A DNA stretch of 5,599 bases from Acidobacteriota bacterium (GTDB taxonomy: Bacteria; Acidobacteriota; Terriglobia; Terriglobales; Acidobacteriaceae): the NCBI GenBank assembly GCA_003225655.1, contig QIAW01000652.1, positions 1 through 5,599 on the forward strand, written 5' to 3'. Shown piece after piece: positions 1-5,599 of the stretch; the stretch's first letter is position 1; every line of letters begins with the position of its first letter. The notes under the pieces are model-generated. The model was not told where the DNA came from and ran no database searches. It saw only the letters and a list, made by a program, of their open reading frames with translations. The translations under genes were made by a program, and so were the position numbers.

Positions 1-860
1 TTGCCTTCGGCGGCGCGGCGCTGCAGCTTGCCGGCAAAACGGATCATCTCATACGAAACAGCCAGGATGACGGGCAGCAGTGCGATGCGAACGGCGAAAC
101 GTGCCCAGAACGTGGTCACGGGCACGAGGATGTAGATGGCCATCGAGATCAGCATCACGGTCATCAGAAAGCTGGTGCCGCAGCGCGGGTGATAGGTGGA
201 ATATTGCTGCACGCTCTCCGCGGTCAGCTCTTTGCCGTCTTCAAAAGCAAATACCGTCTTGTGTTCCGAGCCGTGATATTCGAAGACGCGATGAATATCT
301 TTGAAGCGCGAGATTCCCCAGATGAACAACAGGAATATGGCGATACGGATCACGCCGTCGACGAGGTTAAAGGCAATCTGTCCGGAAAAGATGGGAAAGT
401 GCTGCTTGAGTTGGTTCGCCGCCAACAGTGGCACAAATTTGTACATGAAGATAAAGAAGGCCAGCGAGAACAGCACATTGACGGCGGCCATCCAGCCAGT
501 GATTTCCAGTTTCTTTCCGGGCTGTTTGCCTTCTTCTGCAGGAAGATCAAGCGCCACGTTGGCAGAGAATTTCAGGGCGCGAAAGCCCAGGCCCATGGCT
601 TGTCCCAGGGTGGCAATGCCGCGGACCAGCGGCCAAGCCAGCCATTTGCGCTTCTCCGAAGGCCGCTCCAGCGACTCGCGATGCACCACAATTTCGTTCG
701 AAGGATTGCGGACGGCGATTCCCCAGGCGTGCGGGGTACGCATCATCACGCCTTCCATGACGGCTTGGCCGCCGACCAGAGTTTCTTCGCCGCTTTCGAG
801 CGCAGGCAGCAGTTGCAGCGTCACAAAAAAACGCAGCAGGGTTGTGAAATATTTCAACAT
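1..860 (-). CDS. DUF1385 (YqhQ-like) polytopic membrane protein, 3' end cut by window edge
   Basis: The visible 286 residues carry the family signatures: GGQAVMEGVMMR at residues 30-41, EYHGSEHK at 194-201 and HPRCGTSF at 224-231. Hydrophobic segments lie at about 122-145, 165-185, 229-250 and 256-275, so this is a multi-spanning inner-membrane protein. The conserved His, Glu and Cys residues in the second and third motifs look like a metal site, and the family is sometimes described as a predicted metal-dependent enzyme; its biochemical role is not established to my knowledge. I chose the ATG at 858-860 because an in-frame TAA lies only nine bases further upstream (870-872) and the GGQAVMEG block follows at a normal distance. 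No clear Shine-Dalgarno is visible. Family members are around 300 residues, so only a short C-terminal tail is missing beyond position 1. It is divergent from the ligase gene. Family assignment is firm; function is unknown. Confidence 0.93.
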   Translation of the reverse strand, partial: MLKYFTTLLRFFVTLQLLPALESGEETLVGGQAVMEGVMMRTPHAWGIAVRNPSNEIVVHRESLERPSEKRKWLAWPLVRGIATLGQAMGLGFRALKFSANVALDLPAEEGKQPGKKLEITGWMAAVNVLFSLAFFIFMYKFVPLLAANQLKQHFPIFSGQIAFNLVDGVIRIAIFLLFIWGISRFKDIHRVFEYHGSEHKTVFAFEDGKELTAESVQQYSTYHPRCGTSFLMTVMLISMAIYILVPVTTFWARFAVRIALLPVILAVSYEMIRFAGKLQRRAAEG

Positions 861-930
861 ATATACAGGTTAGATGAGCGCCGGCAGTAAGATGACACAG
901 TGATTTTCCGGCCCGGATACCGCCAAAAGT

Positions 931-939
931 ATTATCGCA
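931..939 (-). promoter_or_regulatory. candidate extended -10 element for the DUF1385 gene
   Basis: Read on the minus strand this is TGCGATAAT, a TGn extended -10 with five of six matches to TATAAT. It sits about 70 bases upstream of the DUF1385 start. No good -35 is visible at the usual distance, which an extended -10 can tolerate. The plus strand of the same site reads TATTAT (930-935) and could serve as a -10 for the ligase gene, giving overlapping divergent promoters, but its -35 is poor too. The rest of the 217-bp gap (861-1077) holds only a short palindrome, TCCGG-C-CCGGA at 907-917, and no gene that I can support. Confidence 0.35.
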
Positions 940-1077
940 CTTTTTGCGGCAGAACTGCATCATTGCGTCTGGAGAGAGTGCTGCTGTGGAAAGCAGCCCC
1001 CGGCAGCTCGCTGGCTGTCGTGGGGACGTCTCAGGAACACATACCCCTGTCTTAACAGAAAACTGTGTAAGGCACCT

Positions 1078-2841
1078 ATGAAGGCATTCGCGCAAACCGC
1101 TGATTCCGTAGCATGGACCAGCAAGAAGACGGAAAAGATCCGGCTGCTGGCCGAGTACCTCGGCGCAAGGCCGGTTGCTGAAGCCGCAATGGCGGCGCTC
1201 TTTTTCTCGGGACGCGCCTTCCCGGCCTGGGAAGAGACCACATTACAGGTTGGTGGAGCTCTGCTCTGGCGTCTGGCCGCGGAAAGCGCCAAGGTCAGCG
1301 ATGAAGAGCTTAGCGAGGCCTACCGCCGGTATGGCGACCTGGGGAATGCGGTGGCTGAAGTGTTCGGCGCACGCCAGAAACAACCGGCAGCTCCAGAAAT
1401 CTTCCTTCCCGAATTGGCGGAGTCATTTCGCAAGATTGCCGCCACGCGTGGCCCGGCAGCCAAATCACAGATCCTTCGTCCTCTGCTTGCCCGCGCCACC
1501 GGCAATGAAGCCAAGTACATTATCAAAATCATGCTCGGTGACCTGCGCATCGGCTCGAAGGAAAGCCTGGTCGAAGAGGCGATTGCCAAAGCGTTTGAGG
1601 TTAGTGCAAAGGATGTCCAGCGCGCCAATATGATGCTGGGCGATATCGGCGAGACCCTGTGCCTGGCCGCCGCACACAAACTCGAAGAAGCCCGGCTTCG
1701 GCTTTTTCATCCTATCGGGTTCATGCTGGCCAGTCCGGTTGAATCGGCGGAAGAGGCGTTCGAGGCGTATGGCGCCGAGGTGCGGTTTTCGGTTGAAGAC
1801 AAATATGACGGCATCCGCGCGCAAGCGCACATCGGCGGCAAAGACGGCCATCGCGTCGTGCGCATTTTTTCACGCACGCGTGACGATGTGACAGAAAGCT
1901 TCCCCGAATTGGTGCAGCCCCTGGCGTCCCTCGAGGGCGAACTGGTTCTCGATGGCGAGATCATTGCCTGGGAGCAGCTCAGCGACGACGCCGGCCGGGC
2001 CATGCCTTTCGCGGAGCTGCAGAAGCGGCTGGGGCGCAAGCAGGTTGCAGAAGCCCTACTCACCAGCGTTCCGGTTGCGTATCTGGTCTTCGACATCCTG
2101 TACTGCGATGGCGAGCTGATGATTGACCAGCCGCTCGAACGGCGTTACGAAATCCTGGCCTCGCGCCTCGCGCTCACGCGCAATTACGAGCCACTGGTAA
2201 CCATCGATCCGCAGGGCAAACTCGCGTTTGAGCCTTCGGTGACCGGCAAAAACCACAAAACGGAGATTATCCGCGCGCCCTTTGTGCAAGCTGCCTCGCC
2301 AGAGGAGCTGGAAGAGCTGTTTCTCATGGCGCGCGAGCGCGGCAACGAAGGCCTGATGCTCAAAGATTTGCAATCCTGCTATACACCCGGCCGCCGCGGC
2401 CGCGCCTGGCTCAAGTTGAAGCGCGAGCTGGCCACGCTTGATGTGGTGGTCACCGCGGCCGAGTATGGACACGGTAAGCGCGCCGGCGTGCTCAGCGACT
2501 ACACCTTTGCCGTGCGCGATGACCAGGAGGGCAACAAGCTGCTGAACATCGGCAAGGCCTATTCTGGCCTCACCGACGTGGAACTCGCGGAGCTGACGCG
2601 CTGGTTTCTGGAGCACACGATTGTGGATGAGGGCTTCCGCCGGCAGGTTGAGCCCAGGATCGTTCTGGAAATCGCCTTCAACAACATGATGAAATCTGAC
2701 CGCCACGCGAGCGGCTTTGCTTTGCGCTTTCCTCGCATCTTGCGCATACGCCCCGACAAGTTGCCCGAAGAAATTGACACGCTGGCGACGGTTCGCGAGA
2801 TTTTTGCGCGGCAACATGGCCAGAAATCCCCAGTCCCATAG
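1078..2841 (+). CDS. lig: ATP-dependent DNA ligase, archaeal/eukaryotic LigI type
   Basis: The protein seals nicks in duplex DNA through a ligase-AMP intermediate and is predicted to act in replication or repair. It has 587 residues, normal for the three-domain archaeal-type enzyme. The N-terminal DNA-binding domain spans about 1-210, with the conserved stretch GNEAKYIIKIMLGDLRIG at 142-159. The adenylation domain follows, with motif I EDKYDGIR (nucleophile Lys242), motif III DGEIIAW (from Asp292), motif IIIa YLVFD (335-339), motif IV EGLMLKD (424-430) and motif V WLKLK (444-448). The OB-fold ends with motif VI RFPRILRIRPDK at 550-561. All catalytic motifs are intact, so it should be active. 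Between motifs IIIa and IV, about residues 376-398, there is extra sequence compared with archaeal enzymes as I remember them. The start ATG has AAGG five bases upstream, and the N-terminal TSKKTEKIRLLAEYL is typical of the family. Bacteria normally also carry NAD-dependent LigA, so this is probably an auxiliary ligase. No helicase, nuclease or Ku partner is adjacent. Confidence 0.97.
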   Translation: MKAFAQTADSVAWTSKKTEKIRLLAEYLGARPVAEAAMAALFFSGRAFPAWEETTLQVGGALLWRLAAESAKVSDEELSEAYRRYGDLGNAVAEVFGARQKQPAAPEIFLPELAESFRKIAATRGPAAKSQILRPLLARATGNEAKYIIKIMLGDLRIGSKESLVEEAIAKAFEVSAKDVQRANMMLGDIGETLCLAAAHKLEEARLRLFHPIGFMLASPVESAEEAFEAYGAEVRFSVEDKYDGIRAQAHIGGKDGHRVVRIFSRTRDDVTESFPELVQPLASLEGELVLDGEIIAWEQLSDDAGRAMPFAELQKRLGRKQVAEALLTSVPVAYLVFDILYCDGELMIDQPLERRYEILASRLALTRNYEPLVTIDPQGKLAFEPSVTGKNHKTEIIRAPFVQAASPEELEELFLMARERGNEGLMLKDLQSCYTPGRRGRAWLKLKRELATLDVVVTAAEYGHGKRAGVLSDYTFAVRDDQEGNKLLNIGKAYSGLTDVELAELTRWFLEHTIVDEGFRRQVEPRIVLEIAFNNMMKSDRHASGFALRFPRILRIRPDKLPEEIDTLATVREIFARQHGQKSPVP

Positions 2842-2884
2842 AGTTTCCGGGCTATGGCTCACTATCCGGGACCCGGTGTTACAA

Positions 2885-2902
2885 CCGGCCCGAAAAGGCC
2901 GG
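2885..2902 (+). terminator. GC-rich hairpin after the ligase gene, possible terminator
   Basis: CCGGCC and GGCCGG form a perfect six-base-pair stem around the loop CGAAAA, starting 44 bases after the ligase stop codon. A second, smaller inverted repeat, CCGGGACCCGG at 2866-2876, lies just before it. There is no T-run afterwards, so this is not a canonical intrinsic terminator. Its position between two plus-strand genes makes termination or 3'-end protection plausible. Confidence 0.35.
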
Positions 2903-2910
2903 CATCACAC

Positions 2911-2938
2911 TTGCTGTCTCTGGCCTGTGGTGTATTAT
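2911..2938 (+). promoter_or_regulatory. candidate sigma70-type promoter for the small CxxC protein gene
   Basis: TTGCTG (2911-2916) and TATTAT (2933-2938) are separated by 16 bases and each match consensus at four to five positions. The -10 overlaps the first ATG of the downstream frame (2937-2939). If this promoter is real, transcription starts near 2945 and translation must begin further in, for example at the GTG at 2970-2972. The element is weak and could be chance. Confidence 0.3.
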
Positions 2939-3263
2939 GTCTGACAACGTAAGCCGTCGGGGCATTCACGTGGTTCACACCAGGCGTTCTAAGAATTTCT
3001 CATCTTCGCGTCGATTCTGTGCTGGAGAAGCTATTCCTGCGAGCGGGATTTATCGGGTCTTCCATTCCATCCATCGCGTCAGTCATGATCTAACGCTGTT
3101 GGAGAGTGAGGTCTTCCCGCCTTGTAATCGGTGTGGTGAAAAGGTCCACTTTAAACTGTTGAGGAAAGTTCCAGAAATCACCGCAGACTACGATTTCAGA
3201 ATCCGGCTCTATGAAATTCCCCATCCCGAAGACAAAGAAGAAGCCGTAGAAGAAACCGCCTGA
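2937..3263 (+). CDS. small His/CxxC protein, uncharacterised (putative zinc-binding)
   Basis: The frame encodes 108 residues. The core at 33-78 reads as a compact conserved-looking unit: IPASGIYRVFH, then the cluster HxxHxxxH (His43, His46, His50), a short hydrophobic strand, and FPPCNRCG with Cys63 and Cys66, followed by KVHFKLL. I recall similar short proteins with a GIYR..H..HR..H and FP.C..C pattern from acidobacterial genomes, but I know of no assigned function. One CxxC pair plus the His cluster could bind a single zinc. The N-terminal 30 residues are basic and low in hydrophobicity, with no signal peptide; the C-terminal 15 residues are acidic. The start is uncertain: ATG 2937 has no Shine-Dalgarno and overlaps a possible -10, while GTG 2970 is an in-frame alternative that leaves the core intact. 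The gene is convergent with the DUF2914 gene, 34 bases away. Confidence 0.75.
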   Translation: MSDNVSRRGIHVVHTRRSKNFSSSRRFCAGEAIPASGIYRVFHSIHRVSHDLTLLESEVFPPCNRCGEKVHFKLLRKVPEITADYDFRIRLYEIPHPEDKEEAVEETA

Positions 3264-3264
3264 T

Positions 3265-3278
3265 CGGGCGCCGGCCCG
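3265..3278. terminator. short GC hairpin between convergent genes
   Basis: CGGGC and GCCCG form a five-base-pair stem around GCCG, immediately after the stop codon of the CxxC protein gene and 19 bases beyond the DUF2914 stop on the other strand. It could act as a weak bidirectional terminator. No clear T-run follows on the plus strand; on the minus strand a mixed T/C stretch follows a few bases later. Evidence is limited to symmetry and location. Confidence 0.25.
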
Positions 3279-3297
3279 GCCATCTGATACTGTGCCG

Positions 3298-3741
3298 CTA
3301 AGACGCGGTGAAAGAAACCTCTTTCAAGACATTTCCGCCGGAATCGATGACCTGCCACTTCCAGTTTCCGGGGTGCACGACGGTCTTCTTGGACCAGGAG
3401 CGATAAGGTCCCCCGCCTTTGATCTCCAGGGGAATCTCTTTGACGGTTTTCCCGTCGAGAATCCAGCGATGGATCACTTTGATATCTGCGGGAGCTTTTA
3501 CCTGCGTCCATCCCACGACCACGTCGCCTACCTTGGCTGTGTTCAATTCTTCCTGCGGTTCGCGGTCCTTCACATCGCGGCAAAGCACCATCTTCAGGAC
3601 CTGAATATCATGGCCTGTTGCCTGGCCGGAGGCTGATGCCTTCGCTGGCGCCGGTTTCTCTGCCTATTGAGCAGGCAGGGCTATCGAGACCAACAATAAC
3701 CCCGCAGTCACAATGCCGAAAACGTGGCCGATCTTCATCAT
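3298..3741 (-). pseudogene. exported DUF2914-domain protein interrupted by an in-frame amber stop
   Basis: Translation from ATG 3739-3741 gives the 25-residue stub MMKIGHVFGIVTAGLLLVSI followed by ALPAQ, a clear signal peptide, then TAG at 3664-3666. The same frame then stays open for another 121 codons to TAG at 3298-3300. After the stop come a short Ala/Lys/Pro/Ser linker (AEKPAPAKASAS) and a DUF2914-like domain: LCRDVKDREP, then GDVVVGWTQV, IHRWILDGK, a Ser-Trp-Ser-Lys turn and GNWKWQVIDSGGNVL. These are the family's expected hallmarks, so the domain is not visibly decayed. DUF2914 domains are usually C-terminal in exported or membrane-anchored proteins of unknown function. Start choice is strong because GGGAGG lies eight bases upstream and a good promoter precedes it. 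The first ATG after the stop (3589-3591) has no good ribosome site and would give a cytoplasmic 97-residue domain. The gene is either inactivated by one nonsense change, affected by a sequencing error, or read through. Confidence 0.82.
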
Positions 3742-3749
3742 GATGACGA

Positions 3750-3755
3750 CCTCCC
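3750..3755 (-). promoter_or_regulatory. strong Shine-Dalgarno of the DUF2914 gene
   Basis: The minus strand reads GGGAGG, with eight bases between it and the ATG at 3739-3741. It is the best ribosome binding site in the window. It fixes the start at the first of two adjacent ATG codons and shows that the signal-peptide segment before the amber codon is meant to be translated. Confidence 0.75.
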
Positions 3756-3778
3756 TGAGGATTTGTAGTGTGGTTGGG

Positions 3779-3807
3779 ATTATACGTTGACTTGGACAGG
3801 GTGGGAA
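3779..3807 (-). promoter_or_regulatory. sigma70-type promoter of the DUF2914 gene
   Basis: On the minus strand TTCCCA (3802-3807, four of six matches to TTGACA) is followed after exactly 17 bases by a perfect TATAAT (3779-3784). Transcription would start near 3772, leaving a leader of about 30 bases before the Shine-Dalgarno-led ATG at 3741. The promoter lies within the 76-bp gap after the cation exporter stop codon, so the DUF2914 gene is probably transcribed on its own as well as by any read-through. Confidence 0.65.
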
Positions 3808-3817
3808 CAGTTTTGGC

Positions 3818-4762
3818 TCAGTGCGTATGGCGGCTGGTCTGATGGGATTCGACAATCGAGATCACGCAACCATGGGCCACCTCGCACACCGCGCTCTCAA
3901 GCTGGATGGTGGTGTGATAAATGTGAAATGAATCCCGCAAACGATCGTTCACCTGGTGCAGAATAAGGTCGCTGGCAGAGATGGGGATGTCGGCAATCCG
4001 GATATGGCATGAGAGCGCGTGGGTCTCTGAACCCAGACTCCAGATGTGCAGGTCGTGCACGTCGAGCACGCCCTTGATCCCCAAAATGGCCTCAGAGACG
4101 CGCTCCAGTTCTACGCCTCGCGGAGTCCCCTCCAGCAGAATGTGCAGCGTCTCGCGGATGATCGCCATCGCCGACCACAGGATGAGCGCGCCGATGCCGA
4201 AAGAGAGTGCGGGATCGATCCAGTATTTGCCGGTGAGCAGAATTCCCCAGCCGCCCACAATCACGGCCGCGGTGGAAAGCGTGTCTCCCAGCATGTGGAG
4301 AAAGGCGCTGCGCAGGTTTACATCTTTGCCGCTGCGATAGAGCAGCAGGGTGATGATTCCGTTCATGATTACACCGGCGGCGGCGGTGACCATCATGAGC
4401 AGAGAATGCACCGGCACCGGCTTGAGCAGGCGTGCGGCGCCTTCGTAAAAAATGTAAAAAGAGAGCGCCACCAGGAAAATGGCATTCACAAACGCAGCCA
4501 GAACGCCGGCGCGCTGATATCCGAAGGTCTTGGTTGAAGTGGGTGGCCGTGTTTGCAGATACACGGCAAACAACGAAAGGAGCAGCGCGAGAAAATCAGA
4601 GACATTGTGCCCCGCCTCTGAGATCAGCGCCAGGCTGTTGCCGCGTATACCAGCAACCGCGGTAGCAACGATGTACAGGAACGTCAGAAACAGCGAGAAG
4701 CGCAGGATTCGCACCACCGCCTCGCTGGGTCTCTGCTGCGGGGCTGCGCCATGAACGTGCAT
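3818..4762 (-). CDS. cation diffusion facilitator (CDF) family metal efflux transporter, CzcD/ZitB-like
   Basis: This inner-membrane antiporter family exports divalent metals, chiefly zinc, in exchange for protons. The 314-residue form has six hydrophobic segments at about 20-37, 44-69, 86-107, 120-142, 152-174 and 183-203, followed by the cytoplasmic dimerisation domain (about 205-300). The transport site is a His-Asp pair in segment 2 (SEAGHNVSD, His52/Asp56) and another in segment 5 (HMLGD, His156/Asp160), the composition usual for zinc/cadmium exporters. The C-terminal domain keeps VHDLHIW (235-241) and HIYHTTIQLE (280-289), matching known cytoplasmic metal ligand regions. The frame is open to an ATG at 4834, which would add 24 residues (MGCAWNV and onward) unlike family N-termini. 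I prefer the ATG at 4762, giving MHVHG, because CDF proteins often begin with a short His-rich stretch. Neither start has a good ribosome site. Family is certain; exact metal and start are not. Confidence 0.92.
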   Translation of the reverse strand: MHVHGAAPQQRPSEAVVRILRFSLFLTFLYIVATAVAGIRGNSLALISEAGHNVSDFLALLLSLFAVYLQTRPPTSTKTFGYQRAGVLAAFVNAIFLVALSFYIFYEGAARLLKPVPVHSLLMMVTAAAGVIMNGIITLLLYRSGKDVNLRSAFLHMLGDTLSTAAVIVGGWGILLTGKYWIDPALSFGIGALILWSAMAIIRETLHILLEGTPRGVELERVSEAILGIKGVLDVHDLHIWSLGSETHALSCHIRIADIPISASDLILHQVNDRLRDSFHIYHTTIQLESAVCEVAHGCVISIVESHQTSRHTH

Positions 4763-5121
4763 CTTAATGCTGATTTTACTCGAGATTCTGCCCTTGTTCG
4801 CGGCAATGGAAAGGACATTCCAGGCACAACCCATCGTGGGAACTGTGGTTCACATTTTTGGAATTGTATGCGACTGTGTATCAGCCAGATCTTCCATGGG
4901 CCTTAATTGATTCTCCTCTAAATATCCGTCTTTCAATCATTTGCAGGGAACTTGAGAATCTCACTTCTTACAACATGTGGCCTTCGGCTTGCATCTGTTG
5001 AAGGGTTGGATCCTTGTTGTCTTTGAATTGCGCGGCCTTCGTCTGAGTGGAATCTTATACCCTTCCGCCTAAGGTGCGGAGAGAGAACCCAAATCGCAGT
5101 CTTAAAATTGGAGAAACCCTC
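4763..5121. promoter_or_regulatory. divergent intergenic region between the CDF exporter and the BON protein genes
   Basis: I see no convincing gene in this stretch. On the minus strand a TACAAT (4863-4868) could be a -10 for the exporter, with no good -35; TTGAAA (4931-4936, minus) resembles a -35 but lacks a matching -10. On the plus strand TTATAC at 5055-5060 could be a -10 for the BON gene, again without a good -35. A perfect 11-base palindrome, TGAGA-A-TCTCA, lies at 4953-4963, roughly mid-gap, and could be an operator half-way between the two genes. The BON gene leader contains a possible hairpin, TCCGC/GCGGA at 5064-5068 and 5076-5080. The word GGCCTTCG occurs twice (4979, 5034). If the exporter starts at 4834, the first 72 bases of this interval are coding. 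Confidence 0.4.
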
Positions 5122-5599
5122 ATGAATAGATATTTCTATACATCAGTTTTGGCGCTGGCATTGGTGACGGCGTATGCAGTCTCGCAAACAGGCTCATATC
5201 CTTCCAGCAATCCGCCGTCGAGTCACCCGCAGAGCGGGACGACGAACACGCCCGATGCTTCGCAGAGCACATCACCTTCAACCAACAACCCCTCTTCCAC
5301 AAGCCAAGACAACACTGGCACGACAATGCCGCAGTCGGATCAAACTACGGCTGTGACCATGGATGATCAGACTTTACATACCAAAGTCCACGAGCAGCTC
5401 TCGACGAACCCCGCATTCTCGAACGTAACCGTCACCGTGAACAGCGGCGTGGTCACGCTGGAAGGCAACGTCGCCTCCAAGCAGGAGCGCAAGGACGCCA
5501 AAAAGATCGCTGAATCTGTTCCCGGCGTCAAGAAAGTAAAAGACAAGTTGAAGGTTGAAGCCTCGAGCGCGAGCGCGGGCAGCGCAAGCACCACGCCTT
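5122..5599 (+). CDS. secreted BON-domain protein, 3' end cut by window edge
   Basis: The 159 visible residues begin with a signal peptide (MNRYFYTSVLALALVTAYAVSQ, about 1-22) without a lipobox Cys. A disordered linker rich in Ser, Thr, Asn, Pro and Gln follows (about 23-78). Then comes one BON domain at about 82-147, with the typical alternation of helix and strands: TLHTKVHEQL, VTVNSGVVTLEGNV, a KQERKDAKKIAESVPGV helix and KKVKDKLKV. BON domains occur in periplasmic and outer-membrane-associated proteins such as OsmY and are thought to bind phospholipid; an envelope or osmotic-stress role is an inference from the family. The start is supported by GGAGA (5110-5114) seven bases upstream of the ATG. 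After the domain the protein turns into a Ser/Ala-rich tail (ASSASAGSAST), still open at the right edge, so a second BON domain or other C-terminal part cannot be excluded. It is divergent from the CDF gene. Confidence 0.9.
   Translation, partial: MNRYFYTSVLALALVTAYAVSQTGSYPSSNPPSSHPQSGTTNTPDASQSTSPSTNNPSSTSQDNTGTTMPQSDQTTAVTMDDQTLHTKVHEQLSTNPAFSNVTVTVNSGVVTLEGNVASKQERKDAKKIAESVPGVKKVKDKLKVEASSASAGSASTTP

Noticed and set aside
189..890. Long plus-strand open frame of 233 codons
   Set aside because: It is antisense to the DUF1385 gene, whose minus-strand translation carries clear family motifs. The plus-strand translation is rich in Gln, His and Arg with no recognisable domain.
995..1018. Inverted repeat CAGCC/GGCTG before the ligase gene
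   Set aside because: The stem is only five base pairs with a long GC-rich loop and no T-run or anti-Shine-Dalgarno, so it does not stand out from background in GC-rich sequence.
2056..2862. Minus-strand open frame of 268 codons opposite the ligase gene
   Set aside because: It lies fully over the well-supported ligase, has no recognisable motif or ribosome site, and is explained by codon bias in GC-rich coding DNA.
3209..3636. Overlapping frames on both strands in the DUF2914 region
   Set aside because: The only frame with family-like sequence is the minus-strand one that continues from the signal peptide. The others have low-complexity or Arg-rich translations.
4046..4537. Plus-strand 163-codon frame
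   Set aside because: It is antisense to the CDF exporter, whose six membrane segments and His-Asp metal sites are unmistakable; the shadow is rich in Gln, His and Arg.
4850..4897. Possible 15-residue leader peptide (MEDLADTQSHTIPKM) upstream of the CDF gene on the minus strand
   Set aside because: AGGAG is 15 bases away and AAGG only three, both poor spacings. There is no attenuator-like structure or repeated regulatory codon, and a frame this short is expected by chance.
4947..4975. GGAACTT resembling an ECF-sigma -35 element upstream of the BON gene
   Set aside because: No matching ECF -10 (TCtnA or GTC type) is found at 15-17 bases, and the gene start is far downstream.

Overview
The window looks like ordinary chromosome from a moderately GC-rich, Gram-negative-type environmental bacterium. 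Acidobacteriota (Koribacter/Terriglobia-like) is the best guess. It rests on the co-occurrence of an archaeal/eukaryotic-type ATP-dependent DNA ligase, a DUF1385 membrane protein, a small His/CxxC protein of a kind I associate with acidobacterial genomes, and exported DUF2914 and BON proteins. This is recognition from memory, not a database result. I see no mobile element, CRISPR array, tRNA or rRNA.

Layout, left to right. (1) A nearly complete DUF1385 (YqhQ-like) membrane protein gene on the minus strand starts at 860 and runs off the left edge. (2) A 217-bp divergent gap leads to a complete 587-residue ATP-dependent DNA ligase on the plus strand (1078-2841), with every nucleotidyltransferase motif present. 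(3) A small plus-strand gene (2937-3263) encodes a 108-residue protein with an HxxHxxxH cluster and one CxxC. (4) Converging on it from the minus strand is a DUF2914 gene (3298-3741). It has a strong promoter and Shine-Dalgarno and a good signal peptide, but an in-frame TAG lies exactly between the signal peptide and the mature protein. (5) Upstream, also on the minus strand, is a cation diffusion facilitator metal exporter (3818-4762, possibly from 4834). (6) After a divergent regulatory gap, a plus-strand secreted BON-domain protein starts at 5122 and runs off the right edge.

The genes do not form a pathway. They are mostly single units in divergent or convergent arrangement. The cell-envelope theme (DUF1385, CDF exporter, exported DUF2914 and BON proteins) is noticeable, but I infer no shared system from it. 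I did not find a convincing new multi-gene system. The most interesting observation is the amber-interrupted DUF2914 gene, where all expression signals are intact and the frame stays open on both sides of a single stop codon.
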